Below are positions 44,463 through 53,395 of a stretch of 64,000 nt of DNA, piece by piece. The translations under genes were made by a program, and so were the position numbers. Source of the stretch: Vreelandella sedimenti (GTDB taxonomy: Bacteria > Pseudomonadota > Gammaproteobacteria > Pseudomonadales > Halomonadaceae); contig NZ_JACCGK010000011.1 of assembly GCF_013416325.1 (NCBI RefSeq), positions 1-64,000 on the forward strand. The letters are read 5' to 3'. How positions within the stretch are numbered: the first letter of the stretch is position 1; each line of letters starts with the position of its first letter. The notes under the pieces were generated by a model. It was not told the DNA's origin, did no database searches, and worked only from the letters and a program-made list of their open reading frames with translations.

Positions 44463-44633
44463 ATGTTAAAAGGTTTGATCGTTTGTTTTGCTGTTTTGTT
44501 TGCTCAACTGGCGGTACTGCATGTAATTGATGCTCGTCTCTATAATTCTCCTCAAGATGCGCGTCAAACGGCTGTGACTTCCGTTACGCCACATAAAGAT
44601 GAAAAAGAAGACGAAGAAGACGTGCAAAGCTAA
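44463..44633 (+). CDS. Small membrane-anchored protein (56 aa)
   Basis: From the ATG at 44463 the product starts MLKGLIVCFAVLFAQLAVLHV, a single hydrophobic helix, followed by an acidic Glu/Lys/Asp-rich tail (KDEKEDEEDVQS). It looks like an inner-membrane anchored protein with a charged cytosolic tail. An upstream in-frame ATG at 44427 would lengthen it by 12 residues; neither start has a strong ribosome-binding site. A hairpin follows 18 bases after the stop. Confidence 0.5.
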   Translation: MLKGLIVCFAVLFAQLAVLHVIDARLYNSPQDARQTAVTSVTPHKDEKEDEEDVQS

Positions 44634-44651
44634 GCAGTGGTTATTCTCGAT

Positions 44652-44668
44652 CCGGTTTTTGAAACCGG
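44652..44668 (+). terminator. Hairpin after the small membrane protein gene
   Basis: CCGGTTT (44652-44658) pairs with AAACCGG (44662-44668) around a three-base loop, 18 bases past the stop at 44633. It lacks a long T-run on the plus strand, so termination is likely but not certain. Confidence 0.4.
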
Positions 44669-44696
44669 TGAAGATATAACCTAGCACTGCTAGCAA

Positions 44697-44727
44697 CCCT
44701 TTGGCGGCGCTGGGCGTCGCCAAAGGG
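44697..44727 (-). terminator. GC-rich hairpin after the dienelactone hydrolase gene
   Basis: CCCTTTGGCG (44697-44706) pairs exactly over ten bases with CGCCAAAGGG (44718-44727) around an 11-base loop. It lies just past the stop of the minus-strand hydrolase at 44734. No T-run follows on the minus strand, so it may stabilise mRNA or terminate weakly. Confidence 0.5.
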
Positions 44728-44733
44728 GGCGGC

Positions 44734-45492
44734 TTAAAGCATTTCATCCAACCAAACGTTAAAGGCTTGCCAAGAGCGCTGGTCGGCACGCTCGTGATAC
44801 GCGTCGCTGCCAAACACGCTGAAAGCATGGGGCGCACCGGAATAGATACCTACTTCGTAGGTCACGCCAGCGGTTTCTAACTCGTCAGCCAGGGTGGCGA
44901 CGTCTTCTAAACTCACTGAACTATCAGCGCCGCCGTGGGCAATAAAGATAGGTGCGGTTTCACGTGAGTAATCCTGGCCATCGGGCGTTGTTAGACCACC
45001 ATGAAAACTGGAGTAAGCTGCTATGTCGTTAGCTTCACCGGAACGGGCCATCTCTAGCGCCACTGCACCGCCGAAACAGTAACCCATGATTACCGTTTGC
45101 TCCGCAGCGCCTTGTGCTTTTGCCTGGGCTAAACCGCCCAAGATCAGGGTGCGCATCCTTTCTCTATCTTGGTAGAGTCGATTAGTAGCCGCTCGCTTAT
45201 CGTCGACTGCTTGGGGGCGCTTGCCTTCACCATAAAGGTCCACAGCAAATACATCATAGCCTTCATCGGCCAACATATCGGCACGCTGGCGTTCGTAATC
45301 ATCCAGCCCATCCCAGTCATGAATGATCAATACGCTGCCCTTGGCGCTGTTACGCGCAGAGACAAAATAGCCCTGAAAATCCTCTTCATTCACGCTATAG
45401 GAAATATCTTCTCCTGCAGGGGAGTAAGCCATGGCTGGCAGTGCCAACGTAAAAAGTGTTAATACGCTGGCAGGGAGTAGAATTTTTTTCAT
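44734..45492 (-). CDS. Secreted dienelactone hydrolase family protein
   Basis: The product has a signal peptide from the ATG at 45492 (MKKILLPASVLTLFTLALPAMA) and a dienelactone-hydrolase fold: VLIIHDWDGLDDYERQRA, the nucleophile elbow GYCFGG with catalytic Cys, the acid in AHGGADSSV and His in APHAFSV. Secreted members act on carboxylic esters or related compounds; the substrate is unknown. A longer frame starts upstream, but the signal-peptide start is preferred. Confidence 0.85.
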   Translation of the reverse strand: MKKILLPASVLTLFTLALPAMAYSPAGEDISYSVNEEDFQGYFVSARNSAKGSVLIIHDWDGLDDYERQRADMLADEGYDVFAVDLYGEGKRPQAVDDKRAATNRLYQDRERMRTLILGGLAQAKAQGAAEQTVIMGYCFGGAVALEMARSGEANDIAAYSSFHGGLTTPDGQDYSRETAPIFIAHGGADSSVSLEDVATLADELETAGVTYEVGIYSGAPHAFSVFGSDAYHERADQRSWQAFNVWLDEML

Positions 45493-45666
45493 CGTTGCGG
45501 TGTCCAAAGGAATGTTCAACAAGCATAGACAATGCTCGCTGAGCTGACTCAACGTTGAATAACCATTTACGAGGAGGTCTTTGTGAAATAGACAAAGGCT
45601 TGCGTCTGGAACTCGGTAACGGCATGCTTGTCAGTTGTTGGAAATACCATTAGGGAGCATGAACAC

Positions 45667-46347
45667 ATGGCTTACAACGATTTACGTACGGCACGTCCTC
45701 AGTCGAGTGGCGTTGCCAATAGTGTTAGCACTAACAAGGTATTGCGTAACACCTACGCACTACTGGCAATGACGCTGCTGTTCTCAGCAGTCACCGCGGG
45801 TGCTGCTGTAGCCCTCGGCATCCAACAGATGAACATCTTCGTGTTCTTCATTGGTGCCTACGGCTTAATGTTCCTGGTACATAAAACCGCAAATTCTGCA
45901 GCCGGCTTATTGGCAACGTTCGCCTTTACCGGCTTTATGGGGTTCACGCTTGGGCCGATTCTTTCTGCCTACCTGACTCTGCCTAATGGCGGTGCGTTGA
46001 TTATGAACGCGTTGGCCATGACCGGTCTGACGTTTGTTGGTCTTTCCGCGGTAGCGCTAACTACCAAGAAAGACTTTAGCTTTTTGAGCAACTTCTTGAT
46101 GGCGGGCGCCATTGTTTTGATTCTGGCCATGGTGGCTGGGTTCTTTTTTAACATACCGGCACTTTCACTGATGGTGTCAGCTGGCTTTGTGCTGTTTGCT
46201 TCAGCAGCCATTCTGTATCAAACCAGTGAGATCATTCACCGCGCTGGCGAAACGAACTACATTCTCGCTACGGTGACGCTCTACGTATCCATCTACAACC
46301 TGTTTGTTAGCCTGTTGTCGATTTTGGGTATTATGAGCAGCGATTGA
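45667..46347 (+). CDS. Bax inhibitor-1 (BI-1/YccA-like) membrane protein
   Basis: The 226-residue product has seven hydrophobic helices and matches the BI-1/TMBIM family: VLRNTYALLAMTLLFSAV, GFMGFTLGPILSAYLTL, LVSLLSILGIMSSD. In E. coli YccA restrains FtsH; in other species related proteins are Ca2+ leak channels. I chose the ATG at 45667, which follows GGGAG. A strong terminator follows. It is monocistronic. Confidence 0.9.
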   Translation: MAYNDLRTARPQSSGVANSVSTNKVLRNTYALLAMTLLFSAVTAGAAVALGIQQMNIFVFFIGAYGLMFLVHKTANSAAGLLATFAFTGFMGFTLGPILSAYLTLPNGGALIMNALAMTGLTFVGLSAVALTTKKDFSFLSNFLMAGAIVLILAMVAGFFFNIPALSLMVSAGFVLFASAAILYQTSEIIHRAGETNYILATVTLYVSIYNLFVSLLSILGIMSSD

Positions 46348-46370
46348 TCTAAGTAAGCAATAGACGCTAT

Positions 46371-46404
46371 GACAGGCCCTATTTGATAGGGCCTGTCTTT
46401 TTTT
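46371..46404 (+). terminator. Strong rho-independent terminator after the BI-1 gene
   Basis: GACAGGCCCTAT (46371-46382) pairs without mismatch with ATAGGGCCTGTC (46386-46397) around a TTG loop, followed by TTTTTTT (46398-46404). A textbook intrinsic terminator. Confidence 0.95.
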
Positions 46405-46426
46405 AGGGTAACCGTTACCAGGTATT

Positions 46427-46822
46427 ATGATCATGCAGTACGGCTTATTGGTGATGGGGGCGCCTTATAGCAGCCCAGCACCGCACTCTGCATTGCGTTT
46501 TGCCCATGCCGTTCTAGCGCAAGGGCATCAGATTGCCGGTGTTTTTTTCTATCACGACGGCGTTCATAATGCATCATCGCTGATGGCTCCTCCCCAGGAT
46601 GAACTCAACCTCAGAGAAGCCTGGAGTGAACTGCATCAGCAGCATGCGATTCAATTAGATGTCTGTATTGCCGCTGCGTTGCGACGAGGTTTGATGAGCG
46701 AATCGGAAGCACAGCGACATGGCAAGCAGGCCTTTAATGTAGCACCTCCTTTCGAGTTGACAGGGCTAGGGCAACTGCTTGAGCTACAGCAACGCGCTGA
46801 TCGCCTGATTACCTTTGCTTAG
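46427..46822 (+). CDS. tusD: Sulfurtransferase complex subunit TusD
   Basis: TusD receives persulfide sulfur from TusA and passes it via TusE to MnmA for 2-thiouridine formation in tRNA. The 131-residue DsrE-like protein carries the conserved sulfur-accepting cysteine in LDVCIAAALRRG (about residue 84). It starts the run tusD-tusC-tusB-tusE. Two in-frame ATGs (46427, 46433) are possible; the first is given. Confidence 0.92.
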   Translation: MIMQYGLLVMGAPYSSPAPHSALRFAHAVLAQGHQIAGVFFYHDGVHNASSLMAPPQDELNLREAWSELHQQHAIQLDVCIAAALRRGLMSESEAQRHGKQAFNVAPPFELTGLGQLLELQQRADRLITFA

Positions 46823-46832
46823 AGGAGAGCCA

Positions 46833-47198
46833 ATGGCGACACCTGATGCACTATTAGTGATAATTCGCCACGCGACCCACAGCTCAAATTGGTTACGTGA
46901 AGGGTTGGATGCCGCATTGGTAGCGGCTGCCTTTGGCCAGCCCGTGCATTTGCTGTTTATGGGGCAGGGTATAATGGCACTGCTGAAAGAACAGGGCAGT
47001 GGTGCGCCGGGGCAAAAAGCCACGCTGCCTACCATCGACATGTTGGAAATGTACGATATTGACAAGCTTTGGGTAGCCGAAGAGGCGCTGCAAGGGATGC
47101 ACCTATCCGCCGATTCACTGGTAGAGGGCATCACCCTGATAGCGGATCAGGAAATACCTGGGCTGTTACAGCAGCACACCCAGATACTTAACTTTTAG
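46833..47198 (+). CDS. tusC: Sulfurtransferase complex subunit TusC
   Basis: The 121-residue DsrF-like protein forms the heterohexamer (TusBCD)2. LLVIIRHATHSSNWLREGLDAAL and QPVHLLFMGQGIMALL match the family. The ATG at 46833 has an excellent AGGAGAG site 10 bases upstream and begins 10 bases after tusD. Confidence 0.92.
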   Translation: MATPDALLVIIRHATHSSNWLREGLDAALVAAAFGQPVHLLFMGQGIMALLKEQGSGAPGQKATLPTIDMLEMYDIDKLWVAEEALQGMHLSADSLVEGITLIADQEIPGLLQQHTQILNF

Positions 47199-47215
47199 GG
47201 CCTAGTGAGAGAATT

Positions 47216-47506
47216 ATGATCTTACACATCCTCACCAAAGCGCCTGATAGTATTGTCGCTACTCAAATGCAGCAAGCGATAGGGGGGCAGGATGCCGTGC
47301 TACTGATCGAAGAAGCGGTAACCGCTGCCCTTGATCCCTCCTGGCAGGCATGGCAGCAGTGTCAGTCGCGCATATTCCTTCTATCGGAAGACCTTATAAG
47401 CCGTGGGCTTGCCAGCATTGCCACGGATAATGAGCTGCCCACGCTAGAGATGGATGGTTTTGTGGCGCTCACCGAGCAGTATGAAAAGACAGTTACTTGG
47501 TACTAG
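47216..47506 (+). CDS. tusB: Sulfurtransferase complex subunit TusB
   Basis: The 96-residue DsrH-like subunit matches the family in LHILTKAPDS and GQDAVLLIEEAVTAAL. It follows tusC by 17 bases and is followed by tusE after two bases, so the four genes form one operon. Confidence 0.9.
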   Translation: MILHILTKAPDSIVATQMQQAIGGQDAVLLIEEAVTAALDPSWQAWQQCQSRIFLLSEDLISRGLASIATDNELPTLEMDGFVALTEQYEKTVTWY

Positions 47507-47508
47507 GC

Positions 47509-47859
47509 ATGTCAGAGACAAAAATATACCGTTATCTTGATTCGCAAAATATGTATCCGCTCGACCCAGAAGGATATCTTGTTAATCAGTCGCAGTGGGA
47601 CGAATCCGTTGCTCGTTTAATGGCGGAAGAAGAGGGCTTAATGCTTACCGCTGAGCACTGGGAAGTTATCAAAGTCGTACGAGCATTTTATCAGCGTTAC
47701 GAAATGGCACCGGCTATGCGGCCGCTTGTGAAAGCAACCAAAAACGCATTGGGCGAAGAGAAAGGGCGTTCTATTTACCTGATGCAGCTCTTCCCCGGCA
47801 GCCCGGCAAAGCGAATTGCCCGCCTAGCCGGTTTGCCAAAGCCTACCAACTGCCTATAA
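47509..47859 (+). CDS. tusE: TusE/DsrC family sulfurtransferase
   Basis: The 116-residue protein ends GLPKPTNCL, with the invariant penultimate cysteine that carries persulfide between TusD and MnmA; the second upstream cysteine of true DsrC is absent, supporting the TusE role. YLVNQSQWDESVARLMA and LMLTAEHWEVIKVVRAFY are family signatures. The ATG at 47509 starts two bases after the tusB stop. Confidence 0.94.
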   Translation: MSETKIYRYLDSQNMYPLDPEGYLVNQSQWDESVARLMAEEEGLMLTAEHWEVIKVVRAFYQRYEMAPAMRPLVKATKNALGEEKGRSIYLMQLFPGSPAKRIARLAGLPKPTNCL

Positions 47860-47893
47860 CCCGTGTGAATGGCTCGCTGGTTTTCGAACAGCT

Positions 47894-48526
47894 TTAGGCC
47901 ACATCACCGCGCGTACAGACCGACAAAACAACGGCATCGTCTGGACTGGTGGATACCAGGGCGTGGCCCATATCACTATCAAAATAGATGCTGTCGCCCT
48001 CGGCTAGCACTAACGGGGCGTAAAATTCAGTGTAGAGCATAATATCGCCATGCAGCACCATCAAAAACTCTTCGCCATCATGGCGTACCCACTGGTGATA
48101 CTCGTCAAAGCTGCGTGCACGTACGATGGTTTTGAAGGGAATCATACGTTTTTGGGCGAGTTGATGGCCCAACAATTCGTGCTCGTACGTGGGCGTGGGG
48201 TGCAGTTGCCCTTTGCCTTTACGGGTTAGATCGCGCCGCCCCATGGTATAACGTTCCCGCTTGGGGGGCGTGAGCAATTGAGGCAAGTCGATGTTGAGCC
48301 CGGTGGTGAGTTTTTGCACCACGCTAAAGGTGGGGGAGACTTGATCGTTCTCAATTTTAGAAAGCGTAGAGCGGGCAAGCCCGGTGCGCTGGCTAACCTC
48401 TTCCAACGTCCACTGATTAGCGAGACGAATTTGTTTGAGCCGCTCGCCTAAACGCAATGGCTCAACAAAGGGTTTGCTTCCCGATGCAATACGCAGCGCG
48501 GCATGCTCTTCAGTCGTAGCGGTCAT
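47894..48526 (-). CDS. XRE-family regulator with cupin sensor domain
   Basis: The 210-residue protein has an N-terminal helix-turn-helix (RLGERLKQIRLANQWTLEEV, GLARSTLSKIENDQVSPTFS) and a C-terminal cupin domain (DEYHQWVRHDGEEFLMVLHG, MGHALVSTSPDDAVVLSVC). This is the layout of PuuR-like regulators that bind small molecules through the cupin. It is followed on the same strand by nothing; the gene stands alone. The divergent neighbour is the histone-deacetylase-like gene region, so it might regulate it. Confidence 0.88.
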   Translation of the reverse strand: MTATTEEHAALRIASGSKPFVEPLRLGERLKQIRLANQWTLEEVSQRTGLARSTLSKIENDQVSPTFSVVQKLTTGLNIDLPQLLTPPKRERYTMGRRDLTRKGKGQLHPTPTYEHELLGHQLAQKRMIPFKTIVRARSFDEYHQWVRHDGEEFLMVLHGDIMLYTEFYAPLVLAEGDSIYFDSDMGHALVSTSPDDAVVLSVCTRGDVA

Positions 48527-48648
48527 AGGTCGTCACATTGGCTGCGTTGTCTAACGGTGCGTGTCTATAGGCGCGCGTAAACGAACATGATATCACAGCA
48601 AAGAAGCGGCTAAGAACGGCCGACAGAGGCAAGAGCGCTGACGCTTAC

Positions 48649-49590
48649 TTAGGGCACTTCAGTAAACGGCAGCCCCAAAAGCGCTTTTAGATGTGCCTCA
48701 ACGCCACTTGCCAGCGACTTCGGGTTATAGCCGCCTTCAAGCACCGATACAATGCGGTTGTCGGCATACAGGGTGGCGATCTCCATGGCTAGATGGGTAA
48801 TCCAGTAGAAGTCTTCATCCTCTAAACAGATATCACCCATGGGGTCATCACGGTGAGCGTCGAAGCCAGCGGAGAGCATCACCAAGTCAGGTTTAAAGGC
48901 GTGCAGGGCAGGTAACCAGTGGTTTTCGATGATACGCCGGAACTCTGGGCCATTGGTGCCCACTTCCAGCGGGGTATTCACAACGTTTTGCCACTCGCTG
49001 CGTAGATAGCGCCAGGGGTAAAACGGGTACTGGAAGCTGGTGCAGATCAGTATCTCAGGATCATTTTTAAAGATATCGATGGTGCCATTGCACTGGTGAA
49101 CATCAAAATCCAGTATGGCGATACGCTTTGCGCCGTATTTGGCTCGCGCATGGGCCGCCCCCACGGCGATATTATTGTAAAAACAGAATCCCATTGCTTC
49201 GCTGGCTTCCGCATGGTGGCCTGGTGGCCTAACCGCACAAAAGACGTTATCCGCCTGACGCTTAAATACCTGATCTACCCCACGAATAACCGCTCCCGCT
49301 GCAACCCGTGCGGCTTGTAAGCTGTCAGGGTTCATCATGGTATCGCTATCTAGCGTAACGATGCCTTCGGTGGGCAAGCACTTCTCTAGGGAGCGCAAAT
49401 GACGCAAGGGGTGTACTCTGGCAAGAGACTCCTCGCAGGCTGCCTTGGCATCGGCCTGCATGGTTTGCTGTAATAACCCAACAAGCGATAGGCGAGCGCG
49501 AATAGCCTCCAGACGCTGAGGGCTTTCAGGATGCTCCGGCCCCATGTGGTGCAATGAGCAGTATGGGTGGGTAAGGTAGGCGGTAATCAT
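48649..49590 (-). CDS. Histone deacetylase-like amidohydrolase
   Basis: The 313-residue zinc hydrolase has all class II-type motifs: HPESPQRLEAIRARL, RPPGHHAEASEAMGFCFYNN (the paired His and metal-side residues), ILDFDVHQCNGT (Asp/His zinc ligands), and SAGFDAHRDDPMG (second zinc Asp). Members remove acetyl groups from proteins, polyamines or acetoin-related compounds. It is divergently transcribed with a Pat-type acetyltransferase, 103 bases apart, suggesting an acetylation and deacetylation pair. Confidence 0.93.
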   Translation of the reverse strand: MITAYLTHPYCSLHHMGPEHPESPQRLEAIRARLSLVGLLQQTMQADAKAACEESLARVHPLRHLRSLEKCLPTEGIVTLDSDTMMNPDSLQAARVAAGAVIRGVDQVFKRQADNVFCAVRPPGHHAEASEAMGFCFYNNIAVGAAHARAKYGAKRIAILDFDVHQCNGTIDIFKNDPEILICTSFQYPFYPWRYLRSEWQNVVNTPLEVGTNGPEFRRIIENHWLPALHAFKPDLVMLSAGFDAHRDDPMGDICLEDEDFYWITHLAMEIATLYADNRIVSVLEGGYNPKSLASGVEAHLKALLGLPFTEVP

Positions 49591-49693
49591 TCCAACGCTC
49601 CATTATCATTGAGGCCACCTTAATCGCCTTCAGGGCCTGGGCGACAGTGTCAATAAGTCGTACAGCCGCGATTCATGTCAGGGGAGACGCATT

Positions 49694-52441
49694 TTGAGTA
49701 CGCGCTTTTTACACCATTTTTTCGAACCTCGCACACTAGCGGTGTTTGGCGCCTCTGAAAAACCCGCGTCGTTGGGCGGTTTAGTGCTGAGAAATATTCA
49801 GGAGGGTGGCTTTAAAGGGCCGCTCTGGGCAGTCAATCTTAAAGGCTACTCCCAGGTTTTCGGTGTGCCGTGCGTCAGCCGCGTAAGCGAGCTACCCGAA
49901 GTGCCCGACTTGGCCGTGGTCTGCTCGCCGATTGAAGGCGTGCCAAGCCTGATTAAAAAGCTTGGGCAATACGGTGTCAAAGCGGCCCTGGTGCTCTCGG
50001 GCGGCGCTTACCTGGATCGAGATAAAGGCAATCAGGGTTCCATTCGCGAACGAATGTTGAGTGCAGCACGCGTCTCGGGTATTCGTGTACTTGGCCCCGA
50101 GTGCATGGGGCTAATTGTACCGGGCAAAAAGCTTAACGCCTCTTACGCCAGTCAGCCGGTGAAAGCGGGCCGCGTCGCTTACCTGGGCCAGTCCGGCATG
50201 CTGGCCAATGCGATGATTGATTGGGCCGCCGGGCGTGATGTGGGCTTTTCGCACTTGATAACCGTTGGCGACAGTGTCGATGTGCTATTGCCAGACCTGA
50301 TCGATTACGTTAATCAATTCTCGCCCGCTCAGGCCATTATGCTGCACCTTGAGCGAATCAGCGACGCCCAGCACTTTATGACCGCCGTGCGTGATGCATC
50401 ACGTAATCGCCTGGTACTGGCGATTAAAAGCGGCCGCACCCCAGAATCGGATATATCCGGCATGGCACCCACACCTGGGATTGCTAACCGTGACGTGGTG
50501 TTTGATGCCGCTTTTGCCCGGGCAGGGGTGGTGCGGGTAGATGACTCTGATGAACTGCTCGATGCGCTGGAAACCCTGTCGCGCATGAAACCCCTGAAGG
50601 GCGATCGTCTGGCCATTGTGTCTAACGGTTTAGGGCCCGCCATGCTGGCCATCGATAAGCTGATTAGCGCGGGCGGCAAATTGGCTGAATTTAGCGACGA
50701 AACCCAGGCAGCGCTGCACCGTAGCGAGGTCGATATGAGCAAGCCGGGTGAGAATCCGGTGGATCTGGGCGGCAACGCCTCGCCCGAGCGGTTTGTTCAA
50801 GCACTGGAGATTGTCGCTGCTGACGCTAATGTGGATGCCGTTCTGGTGGTACACGCTCCCACCCGAATGGCGCCATCGCTGGTGACTGCCCAAGCGCTGA
50901 TCGATAACCGTAAGAAATTTCGCCGCAACCTGCTCACCAGTTGGATGGGCCTAAAAGAGGCGCTTAATGCGCGCCATATCTGCAATTTAGCCGGGATTCC
51001 GACCTATATTTCACCCGAAAAGGCCGTTAAGGCGTTTATGCATATGGTGATTTATCAGCGCGTTCAAGCGCTGCTTCAGGAGATCCCACCTAGCCTGCCA
51101 TTTTCCACCAGTCCAGAAATACGCGCCCAGTGCCGTACACTGATTAAGCAGGCAAAAGAGCAGGGCAGGCAAACCTTGACCCACTCTGAAACTGCCCAAG
51201 TGCTCGAGGCTTATGGTATTCCCACAGCACCCAGCGTGTATTTGACCAGCCCCGATGAGGCGCTTGCTCGCGCTGCGGAGATACCTGGCACCAAGGCGCT
51301 GAAAGTGGTTCATGAAGGCAACTGTCGCCCCTACCGCTACCGTAAGCACCCGCATAAAATTTCAGCAGGCTTACTACAGGATCTGGACACGCCAGAACAG
51401 GTAGCGGAAGGCGTTCGCCAGCTAGGTGAAAAAGTCGCTGAGAAATTTCCCGAGTATGCGATCCGCGAGTACTGCTTGCAGCCCATGCAGCGTGGCAAGC
51501 ACTCGATGCAGGTTTGCGCGGGCATTACCCGTGATCCGGTATTCGGCCCACTTATCGTCTTTGGTATCGGTGGCTATAAGGTCAACGTACTGGCTGACCG
51601 CCAGGTGGCGCTGCCGCCGCTCAATATGAGCCTGGCTGCCGATGTGGTAGGGAGAACCCACGCCGCCTCATTAATTCGTGAACACTCCGCCGACCCAGAG
51701 CGTGACATTCAGCATTTATGCCAAATGCTGGTCAAACTATCGCAAATGGCCTCCGATCTAAGCGATCTACGGGGTTTGGAAGTGAATCCTCTGCTGCTGA
51801 ATCGTGACGGTATGGTCGCCGTCGATTTCGCCCTGGATCTTGGTTCGCCATCGCGCTTTGCGATCATGCCGTACCCTGAAGAATTGCGTGAATGGGTAAC
51901 GCTGAAAAATGGCTGGCAGGTCGAGGTAAGGCCTATTCGTGCCGAAGATGCCCACCTAATTACCACCTTCCACCGCCAGCTCTCGGAAGAGAGTATTCGT
52001 TTCCGCTATTTCCACAATAAGTCCAACTTAACCCAGCGTGACCTGTCGATCCTGTCGCATATCAATTACGACCGTCAGATGGCGTTTATCGCTGAATATT
52101 TAGGCGATGATGGCAGTAAAGAGATGCTTGGCGTTGTCCGGGTATGGAACGACCCAGACAATATTCGTACGGAGTTTTCGGTGATTATTCGCGACGATCT
52201 GCAGGGGTTGGGTATTGGCAGCCTGCTAATGAAGAAGATGATTGATTACTGCACTAACATAGGCACTCTGGAAATGATCGGCAAAATTATGGTCGATAAC
52301 CATCCAATGCGGGCGCTAATGAAACACTTAGGCTTTAAATGCCGCTACAACATGGAGGAGCAAGTGATTGATGCCGTGCTGCGTCTCAACGAGCCCGAAA
52401 GTGAATGGCAGCGGCACCGCCTTGAGAGCCTACCGGATTAG
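49694..52441 (+). CDS. pat: NDP-forming acyl-CoA synthetase-GNAT fusion (protein acetyltransferase Pat-type)
   Basis: The 915-residue protein has the CoA-binding Rossmann domain (LAVFGASEKPASLGG), a succinyl-CoA-ligase-like core, an ATP-grasp domain (about 490-700; PSVYLTSPDEAL, VFGPLIVFGIGG) and a C-terminal GNAT domain (about 725-900; acetyl-CoA motif QGLGIGSLLMKK). This order is that of YfiQ/Pat, which acetylates and so inactivates acyl-CoA synthetases such as Acs and PrpE. The start is a TTG preceded by GGGGAGACGC. The divergent gene is a deacetylase. Confidence 0.92.
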   Translation: MSTRFLHHFFEPRTLAVFGASEKPASLGGLVLRNIQEGGFKGPLWAVNLKGYSQVFGVPCVSRVSELPEVPDLAVVCSPIEGVPSLIKKLGQYGVKAALVLSGGAYLDRDKGNQGSIRERMLSAARVSGIRVLGPECMGLIVPGKKLNASYASQPVKAGRVAYLGQSGMLANAMIDWAAGRDVGFSHLITVGDSVDVLLPDLIDYVNQFSPAQAIMLHLERISDAQHFMTAVRDASRNRLVLAIKSGRTPESDISGMAPTPGIANRDVVFDAAFARAGVVRVDDSDELLDALETLSRMKPLKGDRLAIVSNGLGPAMLAIDKLISAGGKLAEFSDETQAALHRSEVDMSKPGENPVDLGGNASPERFVQALEIVAADANVDAVLVVHAPTRMAPSLVTAQALIDNRKKFRRNLLTSWMGLKEALNARHICNLAGIPTYISPEKAVKAFMHMVIYQRVQALLQEIPPSLPFSTSPEIRAQCRTLIKQAKEQGRQTLTHSETAQVLEAYGIPTAPSVYLTSPDEALARAAEIPGTKALKVVHEGNCRPYRYRKHPHKISAGLLQDLDTPEQVAEGVRQLGEKVAEKFPEYAIREYCLQPMQRGKHSMQVCAGITRDPVFGPLIVFGIGGYKVNVLADRQVALPPLNMSLAADVVGRTHAASLIREHSADPERDIQHLCQMLVKLSQMASDLSDLRGLEVNPLLLNRDGMVAVDFALDLGSPSRFAIMPYPEELREWVTLKNGWQVEVRPIRAEDAHLITTFHRQLSEESIRFRYFHNKSNLTQRDLSILSHINYDRQMAFIAEYLGDDGSKEMLGVVRVWNDPDNIRTEFSVIIRDDLQGLGIGSLLMKKMIDYCTNIGTLEMIGKIMVDNHPMRALMKHLGFKCRYNMEEQVIDAVLRLNEPESEWQRHRLESLPD

Positions 52442-52467
52442 GCCTCAAAAGCTTAATAATAACTATA

Positions 52468-52493
52468 AGGCCTGCATATTTAACCGCAGGCCT
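52468..52493. terminator. Hairpin between pat and pdxH
   Basis: AGGCCTGC (52468-52475) pairs exactly with GCAGGCCT (52486-52493) around a ten-base loop in the 75-base gap between the converging genes. It could serve both directions, though neither side has a long T-run. Confidence 0.5.
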
Positions 52494-52516
52494 AAGCAGT
52501 AAGCATATTTCTTTCG

Positions 52517-53161
52517 TTATGGCGCCATGCGGAAACGGCCCCATTCACCGCCGTCGCGACGCTCAAAGCGTAGGCGGTCGTGTAGGCGGCTAGGCTGCCC
52601 CTGCCAAAACTCGATCATTTCCGGGGTGACACGGTACCCCCCCCAGTGGATCGGGCGGGGAATATCCTGGCCATTGTAGGCTTGCTCAAAGCGCTTTTGG
52701 CGCTCCTCGATCCAGTTGCGGTCGGGAATCACCACACTTTGAGTCGCAATCCATGCGCCCAATTGGCTACCCCGTGGTCGGCTGGCAAAGTACTCATCAG
52801 ACTCATCGGCTGAAACCTGCTCAACGGGACCTTCTATGCGTACCTGTCGTGAAAGCGAAGGCCACCAGAAGGTCATGGCCGCGAAGGGCACATTGCTCAG
52901 CTCGCTCCCCTTATGGCTATGGTAATTGGTGTAAAAAACCATGCCGCGCTCATCAAATCCCTTTAACAGCACCACCCGAGCGTGAGGGCGGCCTTGGCTA
53001 TCTACGGTGGCTAGTGTCATGGCGTTGCCATCTTTGCCCTCTTTTTCCAGGGCAAGGCTAAACCACTCCTCGAATAGCACGAATGGATCCTCGGGTGTCT
53101 GAGACTCATCAAGCCTGCCGCCTTCATAATCACGCCTGATATCGGCTATGTTACGTGTCAT
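52517..53161 (-). CDS. pdxH: Pyridoxamine 5'-phosphate oxidase
   Basis: PdxH oxidises pyridoxamine- or pyridoxine-5'-phosphate to PLP with FMN and O2. The 214-residue product has the family signatures MTLATVDSQGRPHARVVLLKG, YTNYHSHKGSEL and the C-terminal WGGYRVTPEMIEFWQGQPSRLHDR with PLP-binding residues. Full length and intact. A GGGAGAAG site precedes the ATG. It converges with pat. Confidence 0.96.
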   Translation of the reverse strand: MTRNIADIRRDYEGGRLDESQTPEDPFVLFEEWFSLALEKEGKDGNAMTLATVDSQGRPHARVVLLKGFDERGMVFYTNYHSHKGSELSNVPFAAMTFWWPSLSRQVRIEGPVEQVSADESDEYFASRPRGSQLGAWIATQSVVIPDRNWIEERQKRFEQAYNGQDIPRPIHWGGYRVTPEMIEFWQGQPSRLHDRLRFERRDGGEWGRFRMAP

Positions 53162-53395
53162 CGAATACTTCTCCCTGGAGTTTCATCCATGTTCGCCGGT
53201 CTGTCTTTAAAGCTCAAGTGACCGACATCAATGGATGTTTAACGCGTTGACTCACTGCTTATATTTTCGGCGGTGTTGCAACTAACCGTTCCGACTGACG
53301 ATTGCGGCTAACTGTCTCGCATTCTATGAGAAAGGCTCAATTAATGCGAAGCTATCTCACCACTGGGGCTCATCACTGCTGAGAGAGGACATGTT

